64,000 nt of DNA from Aquilaria yunnanensis (Eukaryota > Streptophyta > Magnoliopsida > Malvales > Thymelaeaceae). Below, in pieces: positions 11,985-22,460 of the stretch. A program made the position numbers and the translations under genes. Location: assembly GCA_039654915.1 (NCBI GenBank), contig CM077599.1:30069501-30133500 (forward strand), in the 5' to 3' direction. Below the pieces are notes generated by a model that was given only the letters and a program-made list of their open reading frames with translations, made no database searches and was not told the origin of the DNA. The stretch's first letter is position 1. Every line of letters begins with the position of its first letter.

Positions 11985-12870
11985 TGTTGGAATTTAGTTT
12001 TCAAGAATGATTACTAAATTCTATTGACGCACTAAGATATATTTGTTTTATTACTGCTTGGTGTAGTCACATCATATGTTGGTTTACATGTACACCTTGA
12101 CACATGGATAATTGTTTAATAATTACCCAATAACTACTTATATCATGAAGGGATATGACCTTTAAATGAAAGGATATGTCTATCCCAACATATATGACCC
12201 TTGGGGAGGTAGTTATGCACCATAACTATTCTAGTTAGTGAAATAACATGATTTTTAGTGAAGGGTCATGTTTTAGGCGAATTTAACAATCTTTAGAAGG
12301 TGATTATGGCCTCAATTTAAGGAGACACAACTCTTAGAAAAGTTATGACTCTATGGCCGAACCAACATATTTCTTCTAAGGGTAGTTATTACCTTATTTT
12401 AAGGGAAGAAGTTATGGGTAGATAAAGGCACCTATTGGTGAAGTAGTACAACCTTTTATGAAAAGTTGTAACTCTTTTATGAAGGGTTATAACCCTTCAT
12501 AAGTGCCAATTCACCATCTATAAATAAAGGGCAATAGAATTGTGAAAGGTGAGGTTGTGAACACAATTTCTGAAGGTTCTACTTATTCTATTTTGTTATA
12601 GAGACTTCTCTATCACAATAAAGAAAATTATGGTCAAGTATTGGGTGTGAACCAACATATTTAATTACTTGTATTTTCAAGTTAATTAGATATATGATAT
12701 TGAGTGTTCACAACAAGTTACGTCTTCCGCAAATATGTTCAAAGAGGCGTTTTTCATCAAGGAGCCTATCACTCGGTTTTTCAGTGATAACCAAGTACGC
12801 CTTAATTTTCGCATTAATTTTATATCATGAAAATTAAAGTGCTCATTAGTTGTATACTAAATTTCCTTCA
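11985..12870 (+). repeat. Solo LTR of an LTR retrotransposon
   Basis: The sequence starts TGTTGGAATTTAG and ends CTAAATTTCCTTCA, so the termini are TG...CA within a longer imperfect inverted repeat. It is flanked by a perfect 5-bp target-site duplication GTTGC (11980-11984 and 12871-12875). Length is 886 bp. A TATA-like box (TATAAATAAAGG) lies near 12516 and an inverted pair around atcactcggtttttcagtgat near 12768, which suggests plus orientation. No internal domain is attached, so this is a solo LTR left by recombination between two LTRs. Superfamily is uncertain; the start resembles Copia LTRs. Confidence 0.88.
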
Positions 12871-12875
12871 GTTGC

Positions 12876-13697
12876 TTCCTTGTTATAATAAACTATGAGC
12901 ATGTTGCCCGAGAAATATAAGTTGACAACTCAAGTATTTGTATAATAGTTACTGTTGTGAAGTTATTACTTGAAATTTGAAATTTACATTCATTCCTCGC
13001 TTAATTTCTAATGTGTACGAAAAAGAATGACAGAGATTTGATAATCATAGTGGATATACATGGCTGCTTGATTAATTGTTATCAAGAGAACGCCATTAAC
13101 CATAAATTTCAACAGATCCCTCATTTATCTATGTTAGTGATGGTAACAAATTGAGTTTTTAATGAACAGTTCAAACTTGTAGCTTGAACTCATGCTCAAC
13201 CCTAAAAAAATATTTGATATTTTATTGAGCAAAACTTTGAGCTTGAGGTGCTCAATGGACCTTATTGAGCCTTTAATAATTGCTACAATATAATAAGGAT
13301 AATACACTTATTTTAAGAGTGACCTCATAATTATATTTTATCCCGTAAGATTTTAAAAGTTATAGTTTTCCCCTAATACTATTGAGCTTATAGAACTTAT
13401 TTACTAGTGAGATGGAGTCCAAATTCTAAGGCTAGTCAAGCTTAAGTTTTACCAGCGAGCTTGAGTTGAGTTTAAGGCAAGCTCGAGCCTATAGAATTTA
13501 TCCAGTTGAGCTTAAGCTTCTACTAGTGAGCTCAAATCCAAATTCTAGGGCTCGTCAAACTCGAGCTCAATCCCATGCAAATCCCTTGTTAAGCCAAGCT
13601 CGAGGCGAGGTGTTCAAACCCTGGCTTGGTTTTGTTAAACCTTTAATCTATATTTCACATTTTTTTCTGTTACTTAGAATTTGTTACAAGTATAAGG
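12876..13697. other. Intergenic DNA with a GAGCTTGAG-rich patch
   Basis: No gene. Between about 13160 and 13640 variants of GAGCTTGAG, GAGCTCGAG and CTCGAGC are scattered at short intervals on both strands, a composition often seen in short transposon-derived repeats of dicots. An open frame at 13466-13732 is only this repeat in translation. Confidence 0.4.
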
Positions 13698-14676
13698 TAT
13701 TAAGAAGGCCTAAATGCCTATTGCTCCGTTGAACTATGATGACTCAGACAATTTACCCCCTAAACAATGAACTGCATCAACTTGAACCCTAAACTTTGAG
13801 AAATCAGCCAATTTGGTCCTTTAACTCACTTATGCGCTCACATGGGTGCACTTGACAAAGACGCTGAAAGAGAAACAAATGGAGCCTTTGATCCACTGGA
13901 GATCCACCACATTCACTTATTCTGGTTCATCATTGTCATCTTCATCCCAGCAACGATTGAAAAAGAAATCACTGAAATTGAGTGCCAAATCAATTGATTT
14001 AGTCGATTCTAAGCTAAATTTCATCATCTTTGTCACTTCTCTTCCACCATCGCACCCTAGTCATACCATTTGCCTTTCCTCCTGGGTTCATTTAACACAC
14101 CGGTTCTCTCCATTGGACCTGTAAGAACCTTTGCATGATCAAATTAGAGCTCAAAGGAAGAGGCGTGTGAGAAGGGCAAAAGAGCTCTTGGATGTGGCAG
14201 TGGCGTACTCAACAGCAACTGTTGAAGAAATGGTGGAGGAGTTGGAGGGTAGAGATAGGGTTAAAGGGTTGTTAAAGGAGCCATCAACGAAGCGATGGAA
14301 AGAGCTCTCAAAGTGATGCAATGAGCTGTACTTAGTGACGGGTGTTGAAGGAGCGCTCAAAGCGTTGGAGGGCAGAGATGGGCAGAGGATGGGGGCACAG
14401 GAGAAGGCTCCTTCGGCAGTGGAGGTTGGAGAAGAGGAAGGTGAATGAGAGGCCGAAGAGGTTGTAAAAGGCAGAGATGGGGAGAAGGAATGGGAGGTGG
14501 CGGCAGCTGCTTCGTTAAAGATGGACGGCGTGAAGATTAGGCTAAGTTGATGGACTAAAGTAATGATTCGTCAAAGTTCAGGGTTTGAATTCATCCATTT
14601 TATAATTCAGAGGGCAAACTGTTTAAGGAAGTCACCATAATTCAGGGGAGCAATAGACATTTAGACCTATTAAAAA
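13698..14676. mobile_element. Non-autonomous Mutator-like element with long terminal inverted repeats
   Basis: The element spans 13707-14667 (961 bp). Its left end starts GGCCTAAATGCCTATTGCTC and its right end, reverse-complemented, starts GGTCTAAATGTCTATTGCTC; similarity continues for about 110-120 bp to GGTCC/AGTCC. Flanking 9-bp direct repeats TATTAAGAA (13698-13706) and TATTAAAAA (14668-14676) match at 8 of 9 positions. Long TIRs plus 9-bp target duplications are the signature of MULEs. There is no transposase inside. The interior, about 13830-14550, is less AT-rich and coding-like, so it may be captured host sequence. Confidence 0.87.
13846..14530 (+). other. Coding-like interior of the MULE (possible captured gene fragment)
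   Basis: Two adjacent plus-strand frames, 13846-14124 and 14131-14316, are rich in Ser/Lys and in Arg/Glu respectively; the second contains RAKELLDVAVAYSTATVEEM and EGRDRVKGLLKE. A GGCAGAGATGGG-type motif is repeated near 14370, 14395 and 14470. I do not recognise a domain. GC content rises compared with the surrounding DNA, which fits gene capture (Pack-MULE), but spurious frames cannot be excluded. Confidence 0.35.
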
Positions 14677-14728
14677 ATACTATTGAAAGTTGAGGTTTGA
14701 AGTGTCTGCTACAAGAAAGCTTGAGGGC

Positions 14729-15060
14729 TCAAGTTGCAATTGGAGGTTTTGCTTTTTTTGTCTTCTAGAGTGCGGCCACCACTTAAACTTTGATTAAAGC
14801 TAAGGCAGGTGTTCCTCTTTATAAACTCATTTAATTGATTGAAATATCATGTTTACATATTTAAGTCTTCTAAAAGTTCAAAGTACCAGTATGAAACTCA
14901 ACTTGCAATTGAACCACTCCTAATTTTACCGTTTTAGGAAAGTGCAGTCACCACTCAAACCTTGATTAAGGTCAAGGTAGTTGTTTCTCTTTGCAAACTC
15001 ACAAGCTAGTAGGAACACCGTGTTTACATATTCAAGCCTTCTAAAAGTCTAAAGGACTTC
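14729..15060. repeat. Diverged tandem duplication, period about 172 bp
   Basis: Two adjacent copies begin at caagttgcaattgga (14729) and caacttgcaattgaa (14900). They share AGTGCGGCCACCACT / AGTGCAGTCACCACT, TTTGATTAAAG / CTTGATTAAGG and CATATTTAAGTCTTCTAAAA / CATATTCAAGCCTTCTAAAA. No coding potential. Confidence 0.75.
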
Positions 15061-15627
15061 TATGTGATATCCACCATTCAGTGGTCTATAATACTAGCTC
15101 ACCTTCATTTTTTGGTTCAATTTTTTTTAAGAAAAATTCATATTATTTTAAAGTTAATACTTTATGTTTTTAATTATCAATTAATTGATAGAAGAAGAAA
15201 TTATTAAAAATACATGTTTAGGCAAGAAAATAAAATAAGGATTTTTCCTTTGGAAAATTTAATACGTATCTTTATGATTATCACCTAAATAGTGTTTTTT
15301 TTTTTCTTCCAGAAATAGTTAATTTTTTAATAGTTTTTCATGTCCTTCAATGCAAAAAAGAAAAAAATGATAAAAATTTATGCTTTTCCAAAATAAATAA
15401 ATAAATAACTACAAGAGAGCTTCGGGCAAGTAATTAGGATACCTCTGAGCTTTTGAGCGATTGAGAAAAGATGCAGCAGCCTGCTGCTGGTGCTTTCATT
15501 CTCCCCGTTTTCGTCATCTCTTTCGTTTGGCTCCATTGAGGAAGAAGAGCAAAAGCTGAATTTCGGTGCAAATCACAGTACCGAGCTTCAGGCGTTCGGG
15601 CTGATCAACACGTCAATCTTGCAACAA
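15061..15627. promoter_or_regulatory. 5' flank of the intact PPR gene
   Basis: Very AT-rich until about 15410, then a leader of moderate GC. The PPR reading frame is open upstream to an ATG at 15490, but this 46-codon extension has an acidic EEEE run and is not conserved in the paralogue, whereas the MGNF start is. A clear TATA box cannot be singled out in the A/T runs. Confidence 0.4.
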
Positions 15628-17412
15628 ATGGGTAACTTCCGTCCTCTCTCCTTCTGCTTCCTTTCTAGTGCCCAAAGCTCTCCTTCCCAGAATTCTCGTC
15701 CTTTTGTTAGCATCAGTCGTCGCGGTGCAACCCTTTCTAAGGAATCTGGGAAAGGAAAAGCCAGGCCCATTGAGTTTAACTCAATTGAAGATGCCCGCTC
15801 TGTGTTCGACAGTATGCTCCACAGGCAACCGCTGCCTTCTGTGGTTGAATTTTGTCGGCTGTTTGGGGCCATGGCCAGGATGAATCATCACTCCGCCGTG
15901 ATTTCTATGTCTCGGGAAATCGAATTTGCTGGGATCAAACATAACCTTTACTCTCTTACTCTTTTGCTCAATTGCTACTGTCACTCTTGCCGTCTCGATT
16001 TTTCTTTCTCTGTTCTAGGAAAAATGTTGAAACTTGGCTTCCAGCCCGATGTTGTTAGTTTTAGTTCCCTCATTAATGGGCTTTGTCTATGTGGAAAGGT
16101 TGTCGAATCGGTTAGATTGCTTGATAAGATGATTAGTATGGAGTGTCAGCCTGATGTGATCACTTATAGTACTATTATAAAGGGTCTATGCAAAGTGGGG
16201 GACAATCGTGGAGCTCTTAATGTTCTAAAAGAGATGGATGAAAGAGGCTTCCATCCTGATGTGGTGACATACAGTACTATTATTGATAGTCTTTGTAAGG
16301 ACAACCTCATGGTTGAGGCTGAAAACTTGTTACTTGAAATGATTGACAAAGGTATTCAGCCTAATGTTATTACATACAATTCCTTTATACATGCTATGTG
16401 CAATGCAGGCCAACAAAATGAGGCTGCAAAGTTGCTAAACGAAATAGTAGCAAAAGGCATTAAGCCTGACGTTGTCACATACACCATATTAGTGGATTCA
16501 CTTTGTAGAGAGGGAAGAGTTTCTGAGGCTCGAGATATTATTACAGGAATGGGAAAACAAGGGGTCATGCCTAATATCTGTACTTTTAATTCTTTGATTG
16601 ATGGATATTGTTCTCGGGGTCAACTCGACAAGGCAAGACGTGTATTTGATTTGTTGGATAACAATGCTCTTGCACCTGATGTGATTACATACAACACCTT
16701 GATCAACGGATATTGTAAGTTGAAAAAGATTGGTGAGGGGATGAAACTATTTCATGAAATGTCATGTGGAGGATTGGTCCCTGACACAATTACATACAAC
16801 TCTCTTATCAATGGCATGTTCTTGGTAGGGAGACTATCCGATGCTCATCATCTTTGTGAAGAAATGTGCACCAATGGCTATATCCCAGACTTGGTGACTT
16901 GTGGTACGTTGCTGGATGGCTTATGCAAACATGGAAAACTGGATCATGCCTTAACCATGTTCAAAGCAATGGAAAATAGCGGGATGAAACCTAACATTGT
17001 CATTTTTAACGTCCTAATTGATGGCATGTGTGAAGGGGGAAAACTGCAAATGGCAAAAGAACTGTTCCATCAACTTGTCAAACGATGGCAGCCCAATGTT
17101 CGAACTTATACAGTAATGATCAAGGGACTCTGTAAAAATGGTCAACCAAATGAAGCATACAAGTTATTTAGGAAAATGGAAGAAGATGCTTGCCTGCCTG
17201 ATGATTGTACTTACAACACAATGATCAAAGGATTTCTTCATGTTAATGGCACATCAAAGGCAATGGAGGTGCTTGAAGAAATGCTTGCAAAGGGTTTTTC
17301 TGTAGAAGCATCCATACCTGAAATGTTACTCAATCTATTGCCCTCTGATGGAGTAGATCCATCTTGTGCTGCCCTTGGCCGTTTGTTCTCCAGAGAGGAA
17401 ATGAAAATGTGA
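15628..17412 (+). CDS. Restorer-of-fertility-like (RFL) P-class PPR protein
   Basis: Intact single-exon frame of 594 residues from MGNFRPLSF, typical of intronless plant P-class PPR genes. I chose the ATG at 15628 over the upstream one at 15490 because the paralogue at 9152 starts with the same MGNF and diverges upstream. Residues 1-48 are rich in Ser and Arg (SSAQSSPSQNSRPFVSISRR) with few acids, like a mitochondrial presequence. Fourteen 35-residue motifs follow: a divergent one at about 72, then starting near 107, 142, 177, 212, 247, 282, 317, 352, 387, 422, 457 (34 residues), 491 and 526, with a 34-residue tail. Motif wording such as DVVTYSTIIDSLCK is characteristic. No E, DYW or SMR domain is present. 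PLPSVVEF and FSVLGKMLKLGFQPD resemble the RFL clade, whose members bind mitochondrial transcripts. Function in fertility restoration is not shown by sequence. Confidence 0.93.
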   Translation: MGNFRPLSFCFLSSAQSSPSQNSRPFVSISRRGATLSKESGKGKARPIEFNSIEDARSVFDSMLHRQPLPSVVEFCRLFGAMARMNHHSAVISMSREIEFAGIKHNLYSLTLLLNCYCHSCRLDFSFSVLGKMLKLGFQPDVVSFSSLINGLCLCGKVVESVRLLDKMISMECQPDVITYSTIIKGLCKVGDNRGALNVLKEMDERGFHPDVVTYSTIIDSLCKDNLMVEAENLLLEMIDKGIQPNVITYNSFIHAMCNAGQQNEAAKLLNEIVAKGIKPDVVTYTILVDSLCREGRVSEARDIITGMGKQGVMPNICTFNSLIDGYCSRGQLDKARRVFDLLDNNALAPDVITYNTLINGYCKLKKIGEGMKLFHEMSCGGLVPDTITYNSLINGMFLVGRLSDAHHLCEEMCTNGYIPDLVTCGTLLDGLCKHGKLDHALTMFKAMENSGMKPNIVIFNVLIDGMCEGGKLQMAKELFHQLVKRWQPNVRTYTVMIKGLCKNGQPNEAYKLFRKMEEDACLPDDCTYNTMIKGFLHVNGTSKAMEVLEEMLAKGFSVEASIPEMLLNLLPSDGVDPSCAALGRLFSREEMKM

Positions 17413-17559
17413 AAAACAAAATTTTCAGTTTAATATTGGCATTAAGTAACCTGTAACTTTTTTCCTATCTGTAACAACACCGTTTTCTTTAATAAAATAT
17501 AATGATATCTCCTTTTAATTTCATTTTTTTCTTCTCTCATATTTGACTTTCAGGGACGA
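17413..17559 (+). other. 3' flank of PPR gene with possible UTR intron
   Basis: Homologous to the 3' flank of the PPR pseudogene. An AATAAAATATAA stretch near 17492 could serve in polyadenylation, and a pyrimidine-rich tract ending in tttcag near 17553 could be a splice acceptor joining downstream F-box-like sequence. Confidence 0.35.
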
Positions 17560-19440
17560 ACACAATTAATTATGCCTGTTTCAATATTGTCAAGAAGATG
17601 GGAACACCTGTGAATGCTCCTATGCAACTTTGTTTATGTGTCAGGCTTATATTCCTCCATGGATAAGCTTATTGAGAATCACAATTCAAAATCTGTGGAG
17701 GTGGATAGAGTTATCTTCATTAAATATGGTTTCTGCTTGCAGAAATTCTGCCGCTTATTTGCTATGCATGTCGATGCTGTTTGAGATCATGCATGGATGT
17801 CAGCCATGGTGGAACATAAGGTTTGAGAACTTCAATCTCACTTTCACCGTAAGATATAACTTTTTGTTTCCCGGTGAATTTTTCACTTCTGAGCCTTTAT
17901 TGAAGTTGAATTTGGAGTGTTATAAACTAAAGAGATTGGATTCAGTCTTTTTTATCTAGCCCTAGTTAATTCTCATCTGCGTCACTTTGCATGATGAATC
18001 TACTAACAAGCAACTGTTTTCTACTTTCCCTGCTTGGCAAGAACAGACTTTAATCTGGTTGCATTTGGAATTACGAGAAAAGGGTCAATATAGTGGTTCC
18101 CACTTTACAGAATTTGTGTTTTGACCTTCATGCCTTATCCAGTGATGATAGATTGGTCCATTGTTGAATCATGATTTACACACAAAATCTTGCCTTCTAC
18201 TTTAGTAGTTGTGTGAGGGTCAGATTGCTTCTATGCAATCTGTTGTCCCTAGAATATGCATCCATAGATGCCAAGTGACCAACTTGGTGGTATTTGCTGT
18301 GTAAAATGACTTGTGTTATCAAATGATACACTTGAGGTATTGACGTACGGTGCTATATGAGCATTACTTGCTTAACCTTTCTTTGTCTTCTCCATTTACT
18401 ACATCCAAACACTTCCTGATCTGTATCTCAACTTCATTTGTTTGTTCTGCAGGTTGCTTTTCTTAAGAAACACGCAAGTCCATTTTGTTACATTTGACTC
18501 TTGACTCCCAGGTGGAATCTGGATATCTTTATCCTAGATAACGTTTGTGGTGAGGCATTCATGTTTCTTCCTCATGAATCTCCAAACCTAGAATATATTG
18601 GAGTTTGTGTTTTAGGTTTTTCAGTGTCAAAAGCAAATTTGCACCTGTTCTTCTCAAGTGCCAAATTGTAACATTCATGAATTTTCTTTTGTCACCGGGC
18701 AATCAGTCTAGAGATGAACTGGGCATCAATATCATGCCTCTTTTTTATGCATTAAAGCTTTCCTGAAAACTTTCATCCTATCATGTTTTGAAGTTGTCTA
18801 GCCTTCAGTTGATTCTCAGTTGGTCACTTTTCATTATGAAGCTGCTTGTTGGAATCTGGTTGCCCTGTCCTCAAGACATGACATTATATTGCTGCATCTG
18901 GGGTTACATTAAAAACGTTAATATAGTAGTGCTTACACTACAGAAATTCTCATACGCGGGTCTTCTTGTGCACCTACACTCCTGTACATACATACATCTC
19001 TCTCTGCCTCACTTAATTTCTCAGGCACAAGAAACTGCTACTTTTTCATCTTTGTTTAGTATGTAGGAATGTTTCCTGACATATTTCGCTATTTCATTTG
19101 ATGCATAAGATTGAATAAAATGACTAATCCTAACTGATTATTTCTTACTTTGTTCTGCGGGTTGTGTTTCTTAGGAAACCCACAACTCCATCTTCCTACA
19201 TCCGATGCTTGACTCACTTGAAAGCCTGAAGGTGGAATCCATATATATTTATCCTGGTCAAAAGTTTGAGGTGGAACCCATATATATTTGTCTCCAGACC
19301 TAGAATCTCTTGGAATTGATGCTGTAGGTATCTCAAAGTCAACCAAATCTCCATCTGTTCTGCTGAAGTGCCATATGCTCTCCTCTTAGATTCATGAATT
19401 TTCGTTTGTCACAAGGCAATCGACTAGGAGATCAACTGGA
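17560..19440 (+). pseudogene. F-box/LRR pseudogene fragments (copy 2)
   Basis: Near 17570-17720 the plus strand gives MPVSILSRRWEHL, a stop, then MLLCNFVYVSGLYSSMDKL, the end of an F-box and the following segment. The matching copy at 6556 reads SSR-stop-QHLWMFLCNFVFESNLHSS. Further downstream, pieces homologous to 6800-7480 recur: a block near 18180-18300, a threonine/leucine-rich piece near 18500, and a third partial repeat near 19170-19350 (gaggtggaacccatatatattt and so on). Stops occur throughout, and the repeated order shows internal duplication. No intact frame remains; the 17630-17959 open frame is out of phase with the F-box reading. Confidence 0.65.
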
Positions 19441-20131
19441 CATACAACAATAGTCACTTTAAAATAAGATTGTCCACTGGCTGAGCAAGGAGAATTATTC
19501 CACCATAGTAATATTTTCTGCAGACTGTGGGACAAGTTTGTGGAGATTCTGTAGCTCTATTCTATGCAACTGACTTGAGAGCTTTGTTGACTCTGAAACC
19601 AAAACATGTAGTTGAATTGTGACTGTAGTGACTGGTTCTGAATTAGTTTTGATTCTAGGTGTTGGTTTGAAGCCTCAACTGTAAAACTCTATTCTGGAAT
19701 CCTTTTGTTTACACCATCTTAAACCTTCTCACTTGGTTTTAATACGCAGATTGCTCCCCTTTATCATAACTTGCTTCTGAATTGAGCAACAAGCTACTGA
19801 AGTTTTCCTAGTTTCATTTCTGGAATGGATTTCCCCGGGACACACCAATGTTCTCTTCCATAGGGTCTTCTCAAGAACTGTAGTTACAGGTTATCATGTG
19901 GCTTTGGCTATTGTGGATCATGTAAATGTTTTAGTTTTCAGATTAATATCATCAGTGGTTGCAAAATTTAGTGCAGATTGAAGCGCAGGGTGAGTGGCAT
20001 AGAGCCTTGGTGTTGCTTTGGATTGTGTTGTAGGCTAGAAAACATGTTGGTCTTTGACTTTAAGCTGCAACATCCAATGAGGATAAGTTCTCAAATTAAA
20101 TTTTGGACTGCTAGGAGTAAGGTTCACTCGA
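19441..20131. other. Intergenic DNA between convergent F-box remnants
   Basis: No coding signal recognised. It contains T-rich tracts and short resemblances to 3' regions of the F-box copies. Convergent transcription from both sides would end here. Confidence 0.35.
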
Positions 20132-20215
20132 GATGAAAAGTATTTTAGTAGATATTCTAAAGTAGATACAGAAGTCTAAGGTCCTAGGAGGTTACAAGGC
20201 AATAATAGCAAATAC
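20132..20215. repeat. Dispersed short repeat, copy A
   Basis: Reads gatgaaaagtattttagtag, then ctaaagtagatacagaagtc, then taaggtcctaggaggttaca. Closely related copies lie at 25397-25466 and, more diverged, at 27431-27545. I could not define terminal repeats or target duplications. Confidence 0.6.
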
Positions 20216-20231
20216 AATAGGCATACACTAG

Positions 20232-22460
20232 TTAATATCCTGAGACAATCTTGTGCCAGGTATTCCTAGAGGTAAGGTGCTCATCATGAAAGAATTGAAC
20301 AACAATCTTAGACTCGTTCCCGTGAAGCTGGTGCAAATGCTTGCTTATCTTCTTTTGTTTATGTAGATCTTCCATCAATCTGTAGGTGCAAAACATTGTT
20401 ATTTCCTCCAAACGAGGTGTGCATGCACGGACATTTTTCCAGTAGGAACATATCCGTTGCATCCTCGTTGAAGTACTTGATGCTAAAAGATTTTAGGGAC
20501 GGGGTCCACAAAGGTAAAGTTTCCAGAAACAGGTCTTCATGACCTGGCTTGAACCCTTAGTTCGAGTAGGAAACTTTGAGCAACACACTGAGAATAAAGA
20601 AGAACAAGAACTACAAGGAAAAATACAGCTGATAAAAATTGAGTTCTCAGACCAGGCCTACCTCTAGAATGCTAAGGAACTCGAGGTTTGGGCATTGTTT
20701 GAGGATATTCAGCAATTCCTCATCAGTACCATCTGGATATCGTGGAGACTCTGCAATGATCTCCAATTGAGCCAAGTTGTAAAATGTGGGATAAGAGTTT
20801 GCATGAGGAAATCTCATCAAAGACACAGCTTGAAGAGGGAAAATGCTAGTTACATTATTACACTATGGACACTGAGGTCAAAAGAAGTTATTTTGGTATG
20901 GGTGACAAACATGTTTACAGAGATGGTGGAATAGACATACCCGAAGTACACCATTTGGCAGTGCAAGATTTCTAACACTCTGAATTCTCTGAAGAAACTC
21001 CATTGCAGGAGCACCATCTGCTCCTGGGATAAGATCACTACATGGAACATCAACAAATAGAGACTCGGGGGATAATGTGTTACATGGAAAAACTTGAACT
21101 AAGCAATCTGTTTTGTATGTTAGATGCTTCAGATTCCCTGCCTTAATTTTTATGGAACAATAGTATGGGTACAACCGGAACCACTCTCCATGAAGATGAT
21201 AATTTTCAAAAGAAAACTTGGTAAGAGATGGTATGCCGATTCTAATTTCCTCAACCCCCATCCAGTGGCAGTTGTCCATGACAAGCTCTTCAAGGACCTT
21301 ACAACCTAAGAAATTGTTACCAATTGATTCCTCGTTCTGGAATGTGACACGTGAAAGCTGCAAGATCCAAAGGGTCAACAGGCAGACAGAGTAAGGAACC
21401 TTAGGAAAGCCACCCCTCAATTTCAGTCTAAACAACGATTCAGAAGAAAAAGGACCATGAGAAAAGGGAACCACATTCCAGGCACGTCTGGAAATCTCAC
21501 AGAATCACATACACTGGCTACTTTAAGCGGCTTTACTTCAGGTAAAACAAAGCTAAGCTCTTGAACGTTACACGTTACTAGGGAAGATAGACAAGAACGC
21601 AAGTACGAGGGGTTAACAAGCATATTCAAGGCAAAGATGGAATTTCTCCAAATGTAAAGAACTATGGTGAGAGAGTAGCCTTTCTACAGAAATGAAGAAG
21701 CTTTCCCTTAATTCAATGAAATAAGGGTAATTTTCGCTTGAACAGGGAAAAGAGTCATTGAAGGAAATACTTGGAAGCAACAACCATAAGTACCTCCACC
21801 TTTTAGCTGTTACCAAAGTGCTTATGGCCTCGTCTGTCGAAAGGGAGGACAGAATGCAAAGAAGAATCTCATCAGACAAGCTACTGATTCTGTCATCACC
21901 TTGACTGGAAACCTCTTCTCCAAACATCCTTCTCTTCTCCAACTTGGACATACCCCTGGTCATAGCTCTATCTGTGCAAACACATAAAAAAGTTCACCCT
22001 AAGAAACTCTAGTACCTAATTTTGATTTTGACACTCTATATAGATGATCATAAGTTCCCCAGAAATCAATAATCTTAAAGACCCAAAATTATGGTACAAA
22101 ATGAGATCTAGCAATCACTTCCTATATAAAATTTGAGTATGAAAATGGCAATCATAACTGGGGGTTTCTTTTTCCCTTTTAAAAGAATTATTTCAAGGAC
22201 AACTTTCTTCGTTGAGTTTGACATGATACAAAGGAAGGATCAGGCAAACACACAGAAATTAAACCGACAGGCAATGAAGAAAATGGTATGCTGTAGGATT
22301 TTAATTACCTGAACAAGTATGGAAGTTTGGGGAGCAATTACCACTCGGTCGTTTCTTTAGGTTAGCCTTGGGAAATTCACAGCTGTAACATTCAGTTTCC
22401 TCCTGGAGAGGTTGAGAAAAGAGAGTAGGTCTATTTGTAGCCGGGTGGCGAGATGCACCA
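20232..22460 (-). pseudogene. F-box/LRR protein gene, probably a pseudogene (copy 3)
   Basis: On the minus strand an ATG at 21963 opens a frame with the F-box core DDRISSLSDEILLCILSSLS followed by TDEAISTLVTAKRWRYLW. That frame stops at 21613. Homology continues in a second frame to about 21470 (YLRSCLSSLVTCNVQELSF) and in a third to about 20942 with leucine-rich segments (LTLWILQLSRVTFQNEESIG, LEELVMDNCHWMGVEEIRIG, IPSLTKFSFENYHLHGEW). A later exon-like piece lies about 20828-20662, containing TFYNLAQLEIIAESPRYPDG and bounded by a possible AG acceptor and GT donor. More C-terminal sequence follows to about 20232. A 5' non-coding exon may lie from 22309, with a donor at 22303-22308 and an acceptor near 21975. 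The two frame changes inside exon 1 indicate decay unless they are assembly errors. An intact version would be an SCF substrate receptor. Confidence 0.75.

Noticed and set aside
15490..15627. Upstream ATG of the intact PPR gene as the start
   Set aside because: The 46-residue extension contains an acidic run unlike a targeting peptide, and the paralogue diverges there while keeping MGNF.
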